Source of the DNA: Owenia fusiformis
Taxonomy: Eukaryota > Annelida > Polychaeta > Sabellida > Oweniidae
Direction: 5' to 3'
DNA: 64,000 bases
NCBI GenBank assembly: GCA_903813345.2
Contig: CAIIXF020000012.1
Location: 12,446,932 to 12,510,931 of the forward strand
The translations under genes and the position numbers were made by a program. Numbering within the stretch: position 1 is the first letter of the stretch; every line of letters starts with the position of its first letter. The notes below the pieces were generated by a model. It searched no databases, was not told the origin of the DNA, and saw only the letters and a program-made list of their open reading frames with translations. Shown piece after piece: positions 1 to 12,800 of the stretch.

Positions 1-1717
1 AGGTAAGAGCAGGATCCACTGACTGAAGCTTGGAGAATGCGACAAAACACTGACGTATATTAAGATTTCACTTCATGACATGGACAGAACTTGTAAAATA
101 TACATGTACCTATAACTGTATCCATACAAGAGTATATCAATTTAACAGTTTTGAAAGCTTCCCATTTAATAATTGCTGACTCTCTCAATAAAATAATAAG
201 TATAACTCTATAAATAATATAGAATGACAACTCAAGATCACTGATATGACTGATGTCACACTTTCAGTGCAAAAATGACTGCACACAGAATGATTGAGTG
301 TTTTTTACTTTTATTTTGTAATTATCTTTTTATGTTGTAACTTTATGAAGAGGCAAGTAAATATATGTCCATTACTTATTGATTATCCCTTGTACAATAC
401 TGTACAGATCATGACAGGACAAATTGGAAGGCTCTTTATTACCTGGCTTATTTTGAGATATCACATATGTTTCAGGACTATGAGAATTTATAGGATGGCG
501 ATCTAGGCCTCGTTTATTCCAGTCTAGAGCCACACCTAGTCCATGTAGATCCTCTAATTATGTGCTGTAAGTTCCATTTCATCTAGTTAACAACTAAAAT
601 AAATAAATGATAAATTATTTAGCAAGAACAGCAGAGGAGTGATTATTAGAGTGTAGCTGACATCAAAAAGGCTGGTCCTAGCCAGGATAAAGATACAAAG
701 CCCCGTCAGTCCTGTTTCTACCTTAACATATCAGGGTACAAGTTAATTAGTGCAGAGGGGGCATTCAATGATCATGGACCAGTGTCAAAATATATATAAG
801 TTTCGATATTTCATGAAGACTTACATTTATTTTTATTATCTATAAAGAAACCCCCTAGATAAGCATTATTTCAGCTGATATTGCTCTTGAAACATGGTCA
901 CAGGTGGATCTTAAAAATATAAAAGTTTATTTCCCCTTTTTGAAGCTTTGAACTGAATTTACACTTCTTAATGCCAAAATTGATAGTTTATCCATACATT
1001 TTAAGAAAAGAGGTATGTCAAAGAAGTTGTTAACGCCAAATGTTGCATTGATAGCTCAGAAATTATAATTTTCCTATTTTCCTATTTTCTCTCCACAGGC
1101 CTTGTTGTACCTTTAAAGATACTAGCAAACCAGGGCTAAGAAATGGTACATTTGATCCAGATGAATTAAACCTAGTTCTACATGTATGTAATATTTTGTA
1201 TCATGTCTTTTTCCAGAGGAATACCTCTTTCAGTTTCAATTTAAATTGAAGTTCTGTTATGTAATGTATCAGAAACACGCGTAAAAGCCTTGATAGCAAG
1301 CTGCTACTACAGTGCAACCTAGCTCAAAATTTACATTGCACAATTGGTATACCATTAGGCTTTGGATCTGAGAGTCTAAGGGGACAATTCCAACACAGGT
1401 CACTGAAATTGAATTGTTTTATTTCAGATCTCAGTTCGAGACCTCACAAGTTAGTAAGAGGTGAATGGGTCCTACAATGCAGAAAGTCCAAAACAGAGAA
1501 CAGAACAAGTAGGGTCCATTGCATATTTTCCAAAAGTGAATCTTGTGCAGAGTGCACGCCACATACATTGTAGTCTAGACGATGAACACCGCCTCTAAGG
1601 TGTTGGATTGTCATATGGACTTGCACCACGATCCTCAGAGACCCAGAGGGTGCATGAATGCACCTAATTGTAGTCTCGAATCATAAAGCTAGCCAATGCA
1701 ATATCTTATTTATATCT
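1..1717. other. Gene-poor left edge
   Basis: I see no convincing gene here. A strong acceptor (pyrimidine-rich tract ending in CCACAG at about 1099) on plus is followed by a short frame reading GLVVPLKILANQG and then a stop near 1137. This could be the terminal exon of a gene that starts left of the window, but such a short frame can arise by chance. Confidence 0.3.
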
Positions 1718-2602
1718 CAGTGTTCGCGCTAGCCATTAAAATTTCTGAGTCCCAGGGACGCAACCCATTTGAAAAATTTGAGTCCCCATCTAATTTTTTT
1801 GCGTCCCTCTTATTTCTTCACAAAGTTCAAGAAAATATTGTGAAAGTGAAAATAAAGTGGGCGATAATAGAGTGCTTACACTAAAATGGGATAAAAATGA
1901 CATATATTGTAATTTGATGCATCCTCCCAATAAATATCTATCACTGGGTCCTTTGCACACAATTCTTAAGTAATGTTATACCAAAATAGTCCGAAATGAA
2001 TAAAGGAAATGCTCAAATTAAGAGTTTTGTTTTCACATTTTACAAACTTGCGATCTTGAAGGTCATGTCAAGGTCGTGAACTTTTGCTTCTTTTTATTAA
2101 CATTTCTCCTTATTCTGAAGACTTTTAGATGAAAAACCTTTATCTTGATGTATAACATTAGATCGATATATAATGGTTTCTAGTGGAAATAATAAAAATA
2201 ATCGTGAAAAACAATCGTTTCAATTTGTGGGGAACCACAGGGGATTTCTGCAATATTGTATGTTTTGATCTTCCATTTCGATTGCGGCATTTTCCGGAAT
2301 ATATCGGAACCAATCAAAATCCATGTTTCATACTGGAAACTCTGTTAATCTTCGATAGTCATGATAGCCAATCAGATTTATCGATGTAAATATACCTGGA
2401 TCATTGCTCGCCGTATATCAAGGTAGTGAGTTTGAAAATCTTGATGAAAATCATGTTTCACCGCTACTGTGCTGCAGTAAAAGTTATCTTGAAGCAGTTA
2501 ATAATTTTTGCGTCCTAGGGACGTAAGTTGATTTTGATTTTTACGTCCAACCTTCTGAAATTTCCGTAAAAATGGCAAAAAACGGCGTCAACGCGAACAC
2601 TG
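1718..2602. mobile_element. Non-autonomous hAT-like DNA transposon, 885 bp
   Basis: The ends are perfect 11-bp inverted repeats, CAGTGTTCGCG at the left and CGCGAACACTG at the right. The segment is flanked on both sides by TATCT, which reads as a 5-bp target-site duplication. Subterminal copies of a GCGTCCC-GGGACG motif lie near both ends. CAGTG-type termini are typical of hAT elements, although those usually give 8-bp duplications, so the superfamily is uncertain. No transposase frame is visible. Confidence 0.65.
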
Positions 2603-3784
2603 TATCTTATTTCATTAGTTACTCTACTGTAGATCTAAAGCTAGCCAAGTTCAGTATTTATACAGGCGAACCACAGTGATTACTAACAATCTTCAGATAT
2701 TTAGATATTAGACTGTATATTAGATATTAGATAGATGGACTGTGAGGCGAACAGAAAATCATTGAAAATTGTCCTGTGTTCTACAATTGTAACAATACCC
2801 CAAAGTACTCATTTTCCAGTGAGGTTTTCACTGGTTTATCTGTTAACTTTTTCTTTTTCGAGTTAATAGGGGCCTTTATCAAAGTTCTAGGGAATTCTCA
2901 TAACTGAGCTCATATCATTCCTCGAAGTACTAGACTACTTCTAGTTCTAAGAAGGATGGGAGCTCAGACAACTCGACCTTTCACTTTCAGACCCTCATCT
3001 GTGATAGCATATTACTTGGTACTGTTAGGTCGTGCAGTACTTTAAACTAGTGGATTTTAAACAGTGATATCAGTTTATTATCTGTCTTTCCGGCTTACCT
3101 TTTATTTATTCCAGTGAAGTCTAACAATCAAGAAATAAAATACTTTTCAAAAGTTTGCGCGAAAATTTCCTCTTTACTTTTTCTTCGCAAGGTGGCGCTA
3201 TGTACAGTCATTCATTTCGTGCAGTGGAAAGGTAAAATAAATTCCCGGGTGAATATTAGTTTATGACACCATATCAAATTCAAGACTCGCCTTACACTAT
3301 TTTCTCCATCTTTATCCAACTACAGGGTTCCCGTAAAACACACTGGTACTTTTATGTTGCTGGTTACGCAATACAGCTCGTACATGTACATTTGTGTTTA
3401 CTGTCGAAAATAGACCGTGGGAATATAGATAACCGATTGTAACTTTATAAAAACGTACAGAGTTTATCTAATTTTGTACATACACTTTCAAATATCACCA
3501 CAAACCTAACACACGGTGTCATAACATATGGTTTCTCAGGAGCTGATCCATGTAGACCTGCACTAGCCTACTAGGGTCATGTGAATGCTACAGTCTGTGT
3601 ATCTACAGGGTGGTTCAAAAATTGGAACATCCGTAATTGTAGGCCTATGTACGCAGAAAATGTATTTCTCATTTTCTCCTCATTTGCCAAAATTTTATTT
3701 AGCATAGTTCCGTCAACAGTTTATCTGCTATAGAACTTGTATCATATATGTTTATGATAGTATATGGTAATATACGTCCATGCC
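2603..3784. other. Intergenic, no feature recognised
   Basis: AT-rich sequence with no supported exon. A segment at about 3606 (AGGGTGGTTCAAAAATTGGA) resembles the terminal sequence of Tc1/mariner-type elements, but I could not find its partner end. Confidence 0.3.
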
Positions 3785-4540
3785 TATTCTAAAATGAACG
3801 GAAGACGGAAAGTATCGCAACAAATTTCGGACAGTCATATTTTGGATTTTGGCTATTTTATGTGGATTTAAACAAGTGCATATGTTAAGTCAATGCATCA
3901 CCTCCAGGAAAAGCACTCCAAGGGATGATTTGAATTTGTTTTCGACTTTGAGACAGGGAAGATGCAAACAACCCACCTACATGTTTTCTGTTCTGATTTT
4001 CAACCCCTTCCACCCCAGTTTCTCAACTTTTGTTGAATCAATATGTTGCGTTTTGAGACACGGTTAACCGCTTTAAAGGAATAAGTAATTCCTTATAGAT
4101 AAAGTGGAAACAATTATAGTTCCCATGTTATTTTCCCATAGCGGGAAAACTCATGCGATCCATTGCTTTCACTTTCAGCTTACTTTTGCTCACCCAAAAT
4201 GGATATCTTTAAAACACCTGACGGATAATACTTATTCCTTTAAATGGGTTAACGGTGTCTCAAAACGCAACATATTGATTCAACAAAATCAGGGGTGGAA
4301 GGGGTTGAAAATCAGGACAACATTTCAGAAAAAAACATGGGGGTGGGTTGTTTGCATCTTCCCTGTCTCAAAGTCGAAATTATTATATCATCTCTTGGAG
4401 TGCTTTTCCTGGAGGTGATATATTGACCTAACATATGCACCTGTTTAAAGCCTCAGAAAATAGCCAAAATCCAACATATGAGAAATCTGTTGCGATACTT
4501 TCCGTCCTCCTTTTACTGAAGTCATTTTACACTATTTCTT
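3785..4540. mobile_element. Foldback element with ~300-bp arms
   Basis: The segment is a large imperfect palindrome. Sequence from about 3800 to 4100 (for example CCTCCAGGAAAAGCACTCCA and GCGTTTTGAGACAC) recurs in reverse complement between about 4200 and 4510. The two open frames inside are mirror copies of non-coding arms, not genes. It would form a long hairpin; foldback or MITE origin is inferred. Confidence 0.7.
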
Positions 4541-5273
4541 TATCAGTGCCTACGCTAGATCCTTTATTGGGATATTTGGGCTTGTTTATTAAGTGACTGG
4601 TTACACTCTTTTCGAACACCAATTGCTGAACATCGTCCACAAAAAGTTAGAGACTATATACAAGCTATCTATAGCAATATGTCAACACATCTGGCTGTGA
4701 CATAAAACTATTTATATAACATTCTTCATTTAAAAATTCATTCAATACATTAAGAAATATTTAAAACCTCTACACACTACCCTACACTAGTTAAAGAAGA
4801 CAAAGCTCTCTTTAAGGAAGCGAAGTCAAACGAATGCAAAGGGTATCTACATATTGTTATTTTAATTTTAAAACATTCAAACTCATTTATTTGGTGTCAT
4901 TTGTCCGTTGTTACTTGTTCATTATTCACATTGTAAAGATCTTCTTGCTTGAAAATTCAAAAATCAATGTATAGGCTGTATAGAAATGGTCTGATCGTAT
5001 TTAGAAAGTTTATGTTCTTTCATTTGATCCCAAATTTGCAGTAAATGTATACACGGCCCATTGTCAGCAGCTGCAAGTACATGTAGTCCAAAGTCCCAGG
5101 CCAATTAAAGTCATGCCATCGTGCACATGCATTTGAAACCAATCACTCAGAATGAGATAGAATATTACTTGTGCATTAACGCATTATAGATCTGTAAACC
5201 ATGATCTGGACACTTCCTAGGGTCTAGATTTTTTCATTTCCTTAATAAGATGTAATTCTTCCATTAGTCAATA
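4541..5273. other. Intergenic downstream of the first GST gene
   Basis: The part from about 4860 to 5180 is similar to 13180-13450 downstream of the second GST gene (shared AAAGTCATGCCATCGTGCAC and GAGATAGAATAT). The tandem gene duplication therefore extended at least this far 3' of the stop codon. No gene is seen here. Confidence 0.5.
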
Positions 5274-5401
5274 GGGAGTTCAAGCTTACATAACATCGAA
5301 ACGCCAACCCATACGTATGACCAATCGCCCATACAAATGCATCGCTTACATATTTTCCGTTCACGTTTAGGTTGTGAAAAACATTGCAAGCTTAAACTCC
5401 C
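5274..5401. mobile_element. 128-bp TA-flanked MITE in the GST1 3' end
   Basis: The ends are inverted repeats starting GGGAGTT-AAGCTT, flanked by TA on both sides as in Tc1/mariner-type elements. A second 128-bp copy, in opposite orientation and also TA-flanked, lies at 45319-45446, and a longer relative is nested at about 54593-55102. This copy stops 6 bp from the GST1 stop codon, so it forms the beginning of that gene's 3' UTR. The paralog at 13694 lacks it. Confidence 0.8.
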
Positions 5402-5407
5402 TAGTGT

Positions 5408-8400
5408 TTAGTCATCGGCCGGTCTCTCTTTGAGCCATTTAGCAATGTTAGGCAGTGCGGCCACCTTGTCTCTGAGGGAGACTATAAGTGGGTGTTTGTC
5501 AACTACAGGTGCAGCGTCTGCTAGATGCTTCATATTTAGTAGATCAATCAAACTGAACACTGCAATATCAGCTAGAGTCAGCTGGAAAACGAAAATATAA
5601 AAGAGTGAGACATAAAAGGACGGGTACCAGGTTTTATTACTATTTGAGACGTTATCATATCACTTTTTAGGGGTGCGAGGATCGCTCAAAATGTCTTGAA
5701 AATTTTAAGTTAATATTTTAAGTTAAAATACTTGCTCTGATTTCATCATTATTTTTGTCATTCTTACAATTTTAAATATGACCTAGAAACTAAACAACAT
5801 TTGAGTTTAGATAGATATGATCTTAGAACCATGGCCATGGTTTTCTAGAAAGGTACAGGTAGTTGTTGGTTTTTATGAGTGGTCAACATTTCCCTGTGCA
5901 ATTCATTTGTTGACAGAAGTGGGAGCATATTAATATAACAAGACCCTTTTTACATTTGGCAGGAATTGGGTTGTCAATGTTACGCGTACTAAGTTCCGTA
6001 TCACTTTCTCATTGGTGAGTCGTGTAGTGAGTATGCCATATACCGCAGGTGGATCTGTCATACACCGCAAGTACAAGTGCAAGTACTGTAATATGCAGAA
6101 TATGACATGTATACGTATCATGTTTACCGCATTAGTCACTTCAGAGTGTATGTACTTACACTGTCGCCAACGAGCCACCCCTTTCCTTCACTATTCCTAG
6201 TGTACATTTTTGTAATGAAGCCATACCACCTGTCGAGGGTCTCCATCGCTTGCTTAAAAAACTCAGCCTAAAAAGTTAATAATTATAAGTATCAAAATTT
6301 AATTGAACCCACAAAAATTACAAATATACACTTGCAAAGATCTCCTACAATATTTAACCGCGTACTTTTTAAATGCAATTTTTGTAACTTGTATATACGC
6401 TGAATAAATAATTTGAAAAAATGATTATCTTGTCGGAAACCATGTTGATCGACTTACACTAAATAAGTAGCTTTAGTGTGGTCTAACCTTTCGTTCATCA
6501 TCCTTCTCATACAAGGCTTTTCCGAATGCCTTCTTGACATCTCCCATTGAATCAACGACTGACTCAGCTAAAGCTTGCTCAACACTCGTATTTCCAGCAA
6601 GTCCTTTAAAATATATTCACTCATAGCCATATTAGCAATGTAAGGTATATCAAATTCCAAAAATCAGAACACAGTATTCCAAATAATGTGGATTCTTGAA
6701 ATTACATTCACGCATACCTAGACAAGGTATGCCCGATTCCAGCCAATCCGAACTCTGTATTTCATATAACTGAAGTGTATGATATCACCAATCACCGCAT
6801 TCAAGGTCACTTGTTAATCAGTTGTCAAGGTGACAAGTTGACTCTCCAGATTGAAATTGATACTTTGACAACCTGACCCTTGCTAAATAGTCACATTGAA
6901 ACATTTTGTCACACAGAACATTTTGCACACATAGCTAGGCAAAGGTGTATCCGATGACCAGCCAATCCGGTGACAATCTATGATACCGACTGACATAAAC
7001 AGAAGTGACAAATTGACCAAGCATTGATGTTTTTTTCGTTTAGGTCATTTCACATCTTTTTAGTGATATTGAATAAAACATTTTTGTGAAAAGTATTTAG
7101 TCCAGGACTCAATGCATTGTGGAATGACCATTCCTTTCAGGCGTTGTTTCCTAAAATCAACACTCGATGCAAGCATCTCGTGCACATTTTGGAAAGCAAC
7201 ACCTTCAAGGTATGGTCATTTCACATTGCACTGAGTCCAGGGGCTAAATCCTTAAATAAGTGAAAAGAATTTAAGCCCAAAAACTGCATCAATGAGAGAA
7301 TTGAGGATATTATATTCAAGGATGTCTAGGACCGTATATCTTTTTAACTAAACACGCTAACTGCCGGAATACCACGAGGTCCGGGCTCTTACCATTCTCT
7401 CGAGCAATATATCTTGCAATAGTTCCTGTCTCTCCTACCAAAGTGTCATCTATCTGCAGCATAGGCATCACACCAAAAGGCGAAGCTGCAATCGTAACGT
7501 GAAAAATATTCATATGGCCTTTTAATTTAGAGATACCTACTCCACGGTGTCAGGGTGTTATAGCATGACGGTTACAACACCTCTGAAAACGAGATTAGAC
7601 GACTACGATCACTGATTTATCCAATAAAATGGCCGCGATGGAACAGAAAACTAAGGTTGGTGCATTATTTTCTTCTCCTGTCTATCAATGAAAGGATGAA
7701 CGATTTTTGTAGGCATCGCATTCGGTGATGCACTTAGTAATGTATATGTTGAACGTATTCTTTGCAAATTGATGCCCGAGGATAACATGAAATAAGCGAA
7801 AATTGTTTAGTTTGAAATTCAAAACTACACAAAATTTAGTAATTTGTTTATTTTTGTCGTTAGGGCATGGTCTACATTGCCTAACGACCTCGGAGTATAT
7901 AGATGTAACCTACATATGACCATAGAAAGCCAATTGAGCATTGGAAACCACCTAATATGTTCTACTTAAGCCATAATATTGTATTTTTAATTTGCGGTTA
8001 CGCAAAAAATTGATTGACGGTTACGCAAACCTCGTTCAAATATGTATCCCAGATTCATTGTCATATTCATCAGTACTTGATGCTAATTCTTCTTTTGCCT
8101 CTTCATTGGTATCTTTTTGACTTAAAATAAAGCAAGACACAATTTTTTCCTTGCCCTATAGAGGCTCAATCAAGAGCGTCTCAGTCTTGCGAGTCCTGAA
8201 AACAAAAATATAAGCAAATTCAATATTCCATTTCTTACCCATTATAACAATTACATGGAAAGAGGCTATCAGAACTAGCAACTTTAACTTGAAAGATGTA
8301 CATGCACGTAACCGTCCGCTAAATATCTAATGTACATCTAATACAATACGTTACCGTCCATAGAATTCATACGTAGTCGTCTAACGACATTTCGTTTGAA

Positions 8401-8905
8401 ACCTTATTATTTACAATATGACCACGTTCCTGTTCTGGATTTGTCATTTTATGGCTTGTTTATACATGCTATCTTTCAAATCTGCCATTTTTTGTTATCG
8501 TTACCGCAAAATTTTGCAAATCGCCTTGTCGTAACCGTCATGCTATAACACCGTGTACTCATTATATGAACGTGAACCGTGTAGAATTATGGTCCTTTAG
8601 CAGTCTTTGGATTAGTTCTCCTCTTCGTACATTTCATAATATTTACTTGCCTGTAACCAGCTGATCATTTTCTCCCCCTTTTCACAATTTTCAAGGAAGA
8701 AGCTGAGCTCTGGTGATGCAAATTACTATGGTACTATCCTAGTACAGTGTATAGTATGCACTTCATACTCACTCGGTTTGATTTTCTCCCATTCTTCACG
8801 CCTCAGTCTCACATCTTCGTATTTCACCTCAGCTTGAGCGAATAGTAGTCTCAGCAATTCACCATTGCCCCTGCCCCTGAAGTACATCAGCTTGTAAGTT
8901 GGCAT
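5408..8905 (-). CDS. Sigma-class glutathione S-transferase (HPGDS-like), copy 1
   Basis: Five exons on minus: 8905-8773, 7485-7393, 6603-6488, 6267-6160 and 5581-5408, with phases 1,1,0,0, giving 207 aa. The protein starts MPTYKLMYF. Tyr8 matches the catalytic tyrosine of sigma GSTs and hematopoietic prostaglandin D synthase, and the cis-proline motif PFGVMPMLQ and the ETGTIARY glutathione-site segment follow. The position equivalent to HPGDS Arg14 is Asn here. The all-helical C-terminal domain contains WLVGDS, TLADIAVF and the end WLKERPADD. Such enzymes conjugate glutathione to electrophiles in the cytosol, and some isomerise prostaglandin H2. The exon-2 acceptor is GATTGCAG; it keeps the frame and gives TSPFG, as expected for the family. 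Intron 1 holds a 1-kb transposon (7543-8555). It is a tandem duplicate of the gene at 13694-16346 with identical exon lengths. Confidence 0.93.
7085..7275. mobile_element. Small foldback element in GST1 intron 1
   Basis: Imperfect inverted repeats pair about 7087-7150 (AAGTATTTAGTCCAGGACTC, GGAATGACCAT) with about 7205-7270 (ATGGTCATTTCACATTG, GAGTCCAGGGGCTAAAT). The segment lies outside exon 2, on its intron-2 side. It is probably a MITE; no target duplication was identified. Confidence 0.55.
7543..8555. mobile_element. Non-autonomous Transib/RAG-like DNA transposon, 1,013 bp
   Basis: The ends are inverted: left CACGGTGT followed by CAGGGTGT and TATAGCATGACGGTTAC, right the complement of CACGGTGTTATAGCATGACG. 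The element is flanked by TACTC on both sides (7538-7542 and 8556-8560), a 5-bp target-site duplication. The paralogous GST2 intron has the uninterrupted site (GATACC-TATTT-ATTACATGAACG at about 15940), an independent empty-site control. CAC..TG heptamer-like ends with 5-bp duplications are the pattern of Transib and RAG-like transposons. Subterminal and internal GGTTACGCAA-type motifs repeat. No transposase frame is present, so the superfamily assignment is inference. Confidence 0.75.
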
Positions 8906-9239
8906 TTTTCTTGATACTGGAACACTGGCCGTTGGAACTTAATTTGCTTAGCTCGCTCGCGGGTACGACGAGATTACAAATGGCTACCGGAGTTGTACTG
9001 AAATGTGTAATCGATTTAGCCTATGACTGTATAGTTGGTATACCATTAGTACTTGTGTTGCACTTGAACTACTAAAATATGTTCTTTGGCCTAATTCTAT
9101 AAATGGAGTGTTTTGATTTTTAGTGCATACATGCAATTTAAAAAGGACGCGATAACCCCATTTTGAAGCACATAAATACTACAGTATAGTAAAATGGATA
9201 AAAATATATTTGCATATGATGCTATTGACTTGTCTTTAA

Positions 9240-10872
9240 TATGGGAGCACTATTGTAATTGCAGGAATAGTTGTCGTATGTGAACACTATTGAACAAATG
9301 TGAACTCTGTTGGAAAACAGTTCCTCTCGATGTGATCGAACGGACGAACACTTTTGTATGGCAGTAAATCTGTGAATTACGACTGAACTACAATAAAGCC
9401 TGACTTATGCAAACACTAAAGTAGATAGCAAAAGACGTCTTATATATATTAACATTGGAGCACACTTAAACCCGTGTCATCGGAAACCACCGAACTACAA
9501 CTACAATAAAACATATCTTCTCAGAACACTACTGGGGAACAATAAAACCTGTCCTATTTTAATACAACTATACAATAAAATCTACCTTATTTGAACAAAT
9601 TGAACTTTCGTAACTCTCCTAAGTGAACACAACTGGACAGTAAAATCTACCGATGTGAATATAAGTGAATTGCAGTTAAATCATCTATGCGAACACCTAT
9701 GAACTTTTTTTGAACGGCTTTTTGAGATTGAACACTCTTAAAAATGAATTACTTGAGTATTTCCCAAGTATTTCCCAAGTATAAAAATTACTTAAAGTTA
9801 AATACTTAGTTTTACTTCATTTTACTTAGGTTTAACTTATATTGTCATTTTGAGTTTTTTTAATTGCTTAATTATGTAAATGAGTATTACAATTACTACA
9901 GTAAGTATTTCAATTTCTCTCCTTGCATTAGTAAATTCACCATAAATGAATTACTTAAAAATTACTTAAAAATTATTCAGTAGTTCAAGATTATTTAAGT
10001 AATTTTTGACTTAAAATGAGTAGTACAATTTCTCAATATAAGGAAATCCAAGTAATAATTTTTAAGAGTGAACAACTGCTTTAAAAACCAGTCTTGAGTG
10101 AACAATTGAACTGCCTGCAATAAACCCTATCCAGCTGTCTTATGTGAACTTTATGATTTATGCAAAGATTATTGAACTACAGTATCTTATGTGAACACTA
10201 TTGCACAAGAATAGAAACTGTGTTACGTGAAACATTTTGAACTTCACTAAAATCTAAAAAAAATGAACTAACTTAAGTTAAACCTTCCTTATGTGAACAT
10301 TATTAATGAACTTCAGTAATTACAGTACTGAAAAATAAAGCTCGTCTTATATGAACACTATATGACAAGGGAACAACCTGTGCTATGTGAAAACCTTTTA
10401 ACTCCATTAAAACCTGTCTAATGTGAAAACTACTGAACTAAAAAAACTTATCTTATAGAAGCATTATTACATTGTACTAGAACCTGTCTTATGCGAATAC
10501 TTTCGAATGGCAGGAAAATTTTGTGAGTACAACTGAATTGGAATAAAACGGGTATAATAAAAACACTTAGCACTACAGCAACTAAAACCTGTCTTATGTG
10601 ATCACTAGTGGAAAACATTAGAACCCGTGTTATGTTAACACTTGAGATACAGTTAAACCTTGTGAACACTTTTAGACTACAGTAAACGTGTCTTATTCGG
10701 GACAACAGAAAAACGTTTCTGATATGAACACTATTGAACATTGTTTATATCTGTCTAATGTGGACACTATTGGGCTGAACACTTTCAGACGACAATAAAA
10801 CCTGTCTTACGTTATGCTATTTACAATAAAACCCGTTTTTGTGGAACATTATGGACAACAGTAAAACATGAC
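9240..10872. repeat. Diffuse ~35-bp minisatellite upstream of GST1
   Basis: Many degenerate copies of a unit close to AACCTGTCTTATGTGAACAC plus TATTGAACTACAGTAA follow one another at roughly 30-40-bp spacing. They begin about 330 bp upstream of the GST1 start codon. The same monomer occurs upstream of GST2 (16680-17040) and forms the trimeric 106-bp array beyond it. A MITE (9733-10070) and a retrotransposon (10873-12800) interrupt the run, which resumes briefly at about 12815-12840. Confidence 0.75.
9733..10070. mobile_element. AT-rich MITE, 338 bp
   Basis: The ends are inverted repeats, CACTCTTAAAAATGAATTAC at the left and the complement GTAATAATTTTTAAGAGTG at the right. The interior is rich in AATTACTT-type motifs in both orientations. 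It interrupts the GAACA-containing minisatellite. No coding potential. Confidence 0.7.
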
Positions 10873-12800
10873 TTGGTGAACACTTGTGAGGTTCAACAGG
10901 TAGTTAAGATCCTGCTTCAAAGCATTATTGATAATGAATTTATTCCTAACAACTTTCAAATTGGTATACTATTGCCTCTTCTCAAATCAGGTATCCGGGA
11001 TCCACTAGAAAAAGACAATTTTAGGGGGATTACCCTCATGTCTGTTCTTAGGAAGGTTTTTGATAATATCCTTCTGATCAGAAGCAAACCAGTTATCCTA
11101 ATAAATATCCCCCAGTTACAAGGGGCATCTCAATCTAATTGCTCATCGATCCATACATCCCTGATTGTACAAGAGACAATAGCTCATAATCTTGACAAAG
11201 GTAATAATGTATACTTGTCTACAATTGATATCCGCAAGGCCTTCGATACTGTGTGGCTTAACGGGCTTCTTTTTAAGTTATTTAACATTGGCATAAATGG
11301 TAAATTGTGGAGACTCCTTCGAGAATCTTACAAAAATTACAAGTGCATGGTACGTGTGGATACACTCTCTGCTCCGTTCTGTGTACTTCAAGGAGTTCAT
11401 CAGGGCGGGGTATATTCTATGTTAATGTACCAATTATATAATGCTGACTTAATCCTAGAATTGCAATCGTTAAAGTTGGGTGCATTAGTTGGTGGGTTGG
11501 ATATCACATGTCCAGTTTACGCCGATGATACATCAATAGTTACTACAAGCACGACATCTATGAATGCACTGTTAAATTTGGCATACAATCACAGCCGTAA
11601 GTGGCGGTATGATATCCATCCTGATAAATGTAATGTGATGATTTTCGGAAATAATCACCACGCTGTGCAGCCTACGTTCAAAATTGGCGACAAGCAGGTG
11701 AATATTGTGCAAAATCAAACCCATGTAGGTATACCCTTATCAACTAGTGGAAGCGTTTCCGAATATGTTGAGAAGGCGGTTACGTCTGGTAAAAGGAAAT
11801 ATTTCTCTCTACTTGGTCTAGGGAGTACTTGTGGTGGACTCAATCCTCTAACGGCATCACGCCTTTATTGGACTCTGTCTATCCCTACAATGCTATACGG
11901 TAGTTCAATCATTTCTTATTCGAATAATGATGTTGAATTAATCCAAACAGCCCATAGGCAGATTGGAAAACGCATTCAATGTCTTCCTAAATTTGCTGAT
12001 AATGTATTTTCAACTGATCCACTGGGCTGGATGGACATCGAGTATAAAATCGCCTTAGATAAATTAATGTTCTTACTTATGTTGATAACACTACCGGTAA
12101 AAAATATTTATAAGCAGGTCTTTCTTTATCGAGCTACGGAATTCCAATATAATGGTCACGGTGGTGCTGCGTCACCACTTAATACAATATGGAATGTTTT
12201 AAGCAGATTTAATCTTTTAGATGCTGCAACTAATATGATAAACACAGGTGTCTACCCATCAAAGGGAATATGGCGTAAATTAGTTTTAGGTAGGCTACGT
12301 CAAAGCCAAAATGCAACGTTTATGATTAAATGTGCTATAAAAAGTGCAACACATTTGTATGTAAGTGTAAAATGCTTTGCTCAGCCACTTAAATGGTGGA
12401 CACTCAGTTTCAAATACCCTAGAGATTTAAAATATTGTAAATTAATGGTCAATTTGCTTATGAACCAGACACTCAATGGAAATAAAAAATGGGGTGACAG
12501 AAAATGTAATATATGTGATACTGGCGAAATAGAAACATTGGATCACTTTTTACGTTTCTGCAATTCCATAGATGCGGAAAGAGTTGCACTTCTCAATTTA
12601 TTTAGAATTGGTAATGATGACATTATATTTCAAACTTTCAAATCAGACAATGATGAAGCAATGATTTTAAAAGCCAAAGCTGTATTTCTAATGTATGCAA
12701 AGCGTAACATGCTTATGCAAATGTGATTTTATTGTTAATGCAAAACAAAAATTGTAAATGTACTCACAATATATACTTGTGGTAATAAAGGATACAATAC
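10873..12800 (+). mobile_element. 5'-truncated non-LTR (LINE) retrotransposon with open reverse transcriptase
   Basis: An uninterrupted frame of about 617 codons (10873-12726) encodes a reverse transcriptase. Conserved blocks appear in order: finger region FRGITLMSVLRKVFD, motif A DIRKAFDTVW, motif B QGVHQGGVYS, the catalytic box PVYADDTSIV (usual FADD is YADD here), then HVGIPLS. Near the C-terminus is a CCHC-type knuckle, CNIC...HFLRFC. No apurinic-type endonuclease domain lies upstream, so the element is 5'-truncated. The 3' end is a tail of repeated AATAC units (about 12783-12812). The lack of stops suggests a recent insertion. The LINE clade cannot be fixed by eye; CR1/L2/Jockey-like groups are possible. 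It sits inside the 35-bp minisatellite between the two GST genes. Confidence 0.88.

Noticed and set aside
3849-4418. Two plus-strand reading frames of 72 and 104 codons
   Set aside because: They lie in the two mirror-image arms of one foldback element and have no protein-like conservation.
7393-7500. Apparent loss of the GST1 exon-2 acceptor (TTTCAC where GST2 has TTTCAG)
   Set aside because: The in-frame acceptor used by both genes is the GCAG 11-12 bp further in; it preserves the family motif TSPFG and the phase, so GST1 is not a pseudogene.
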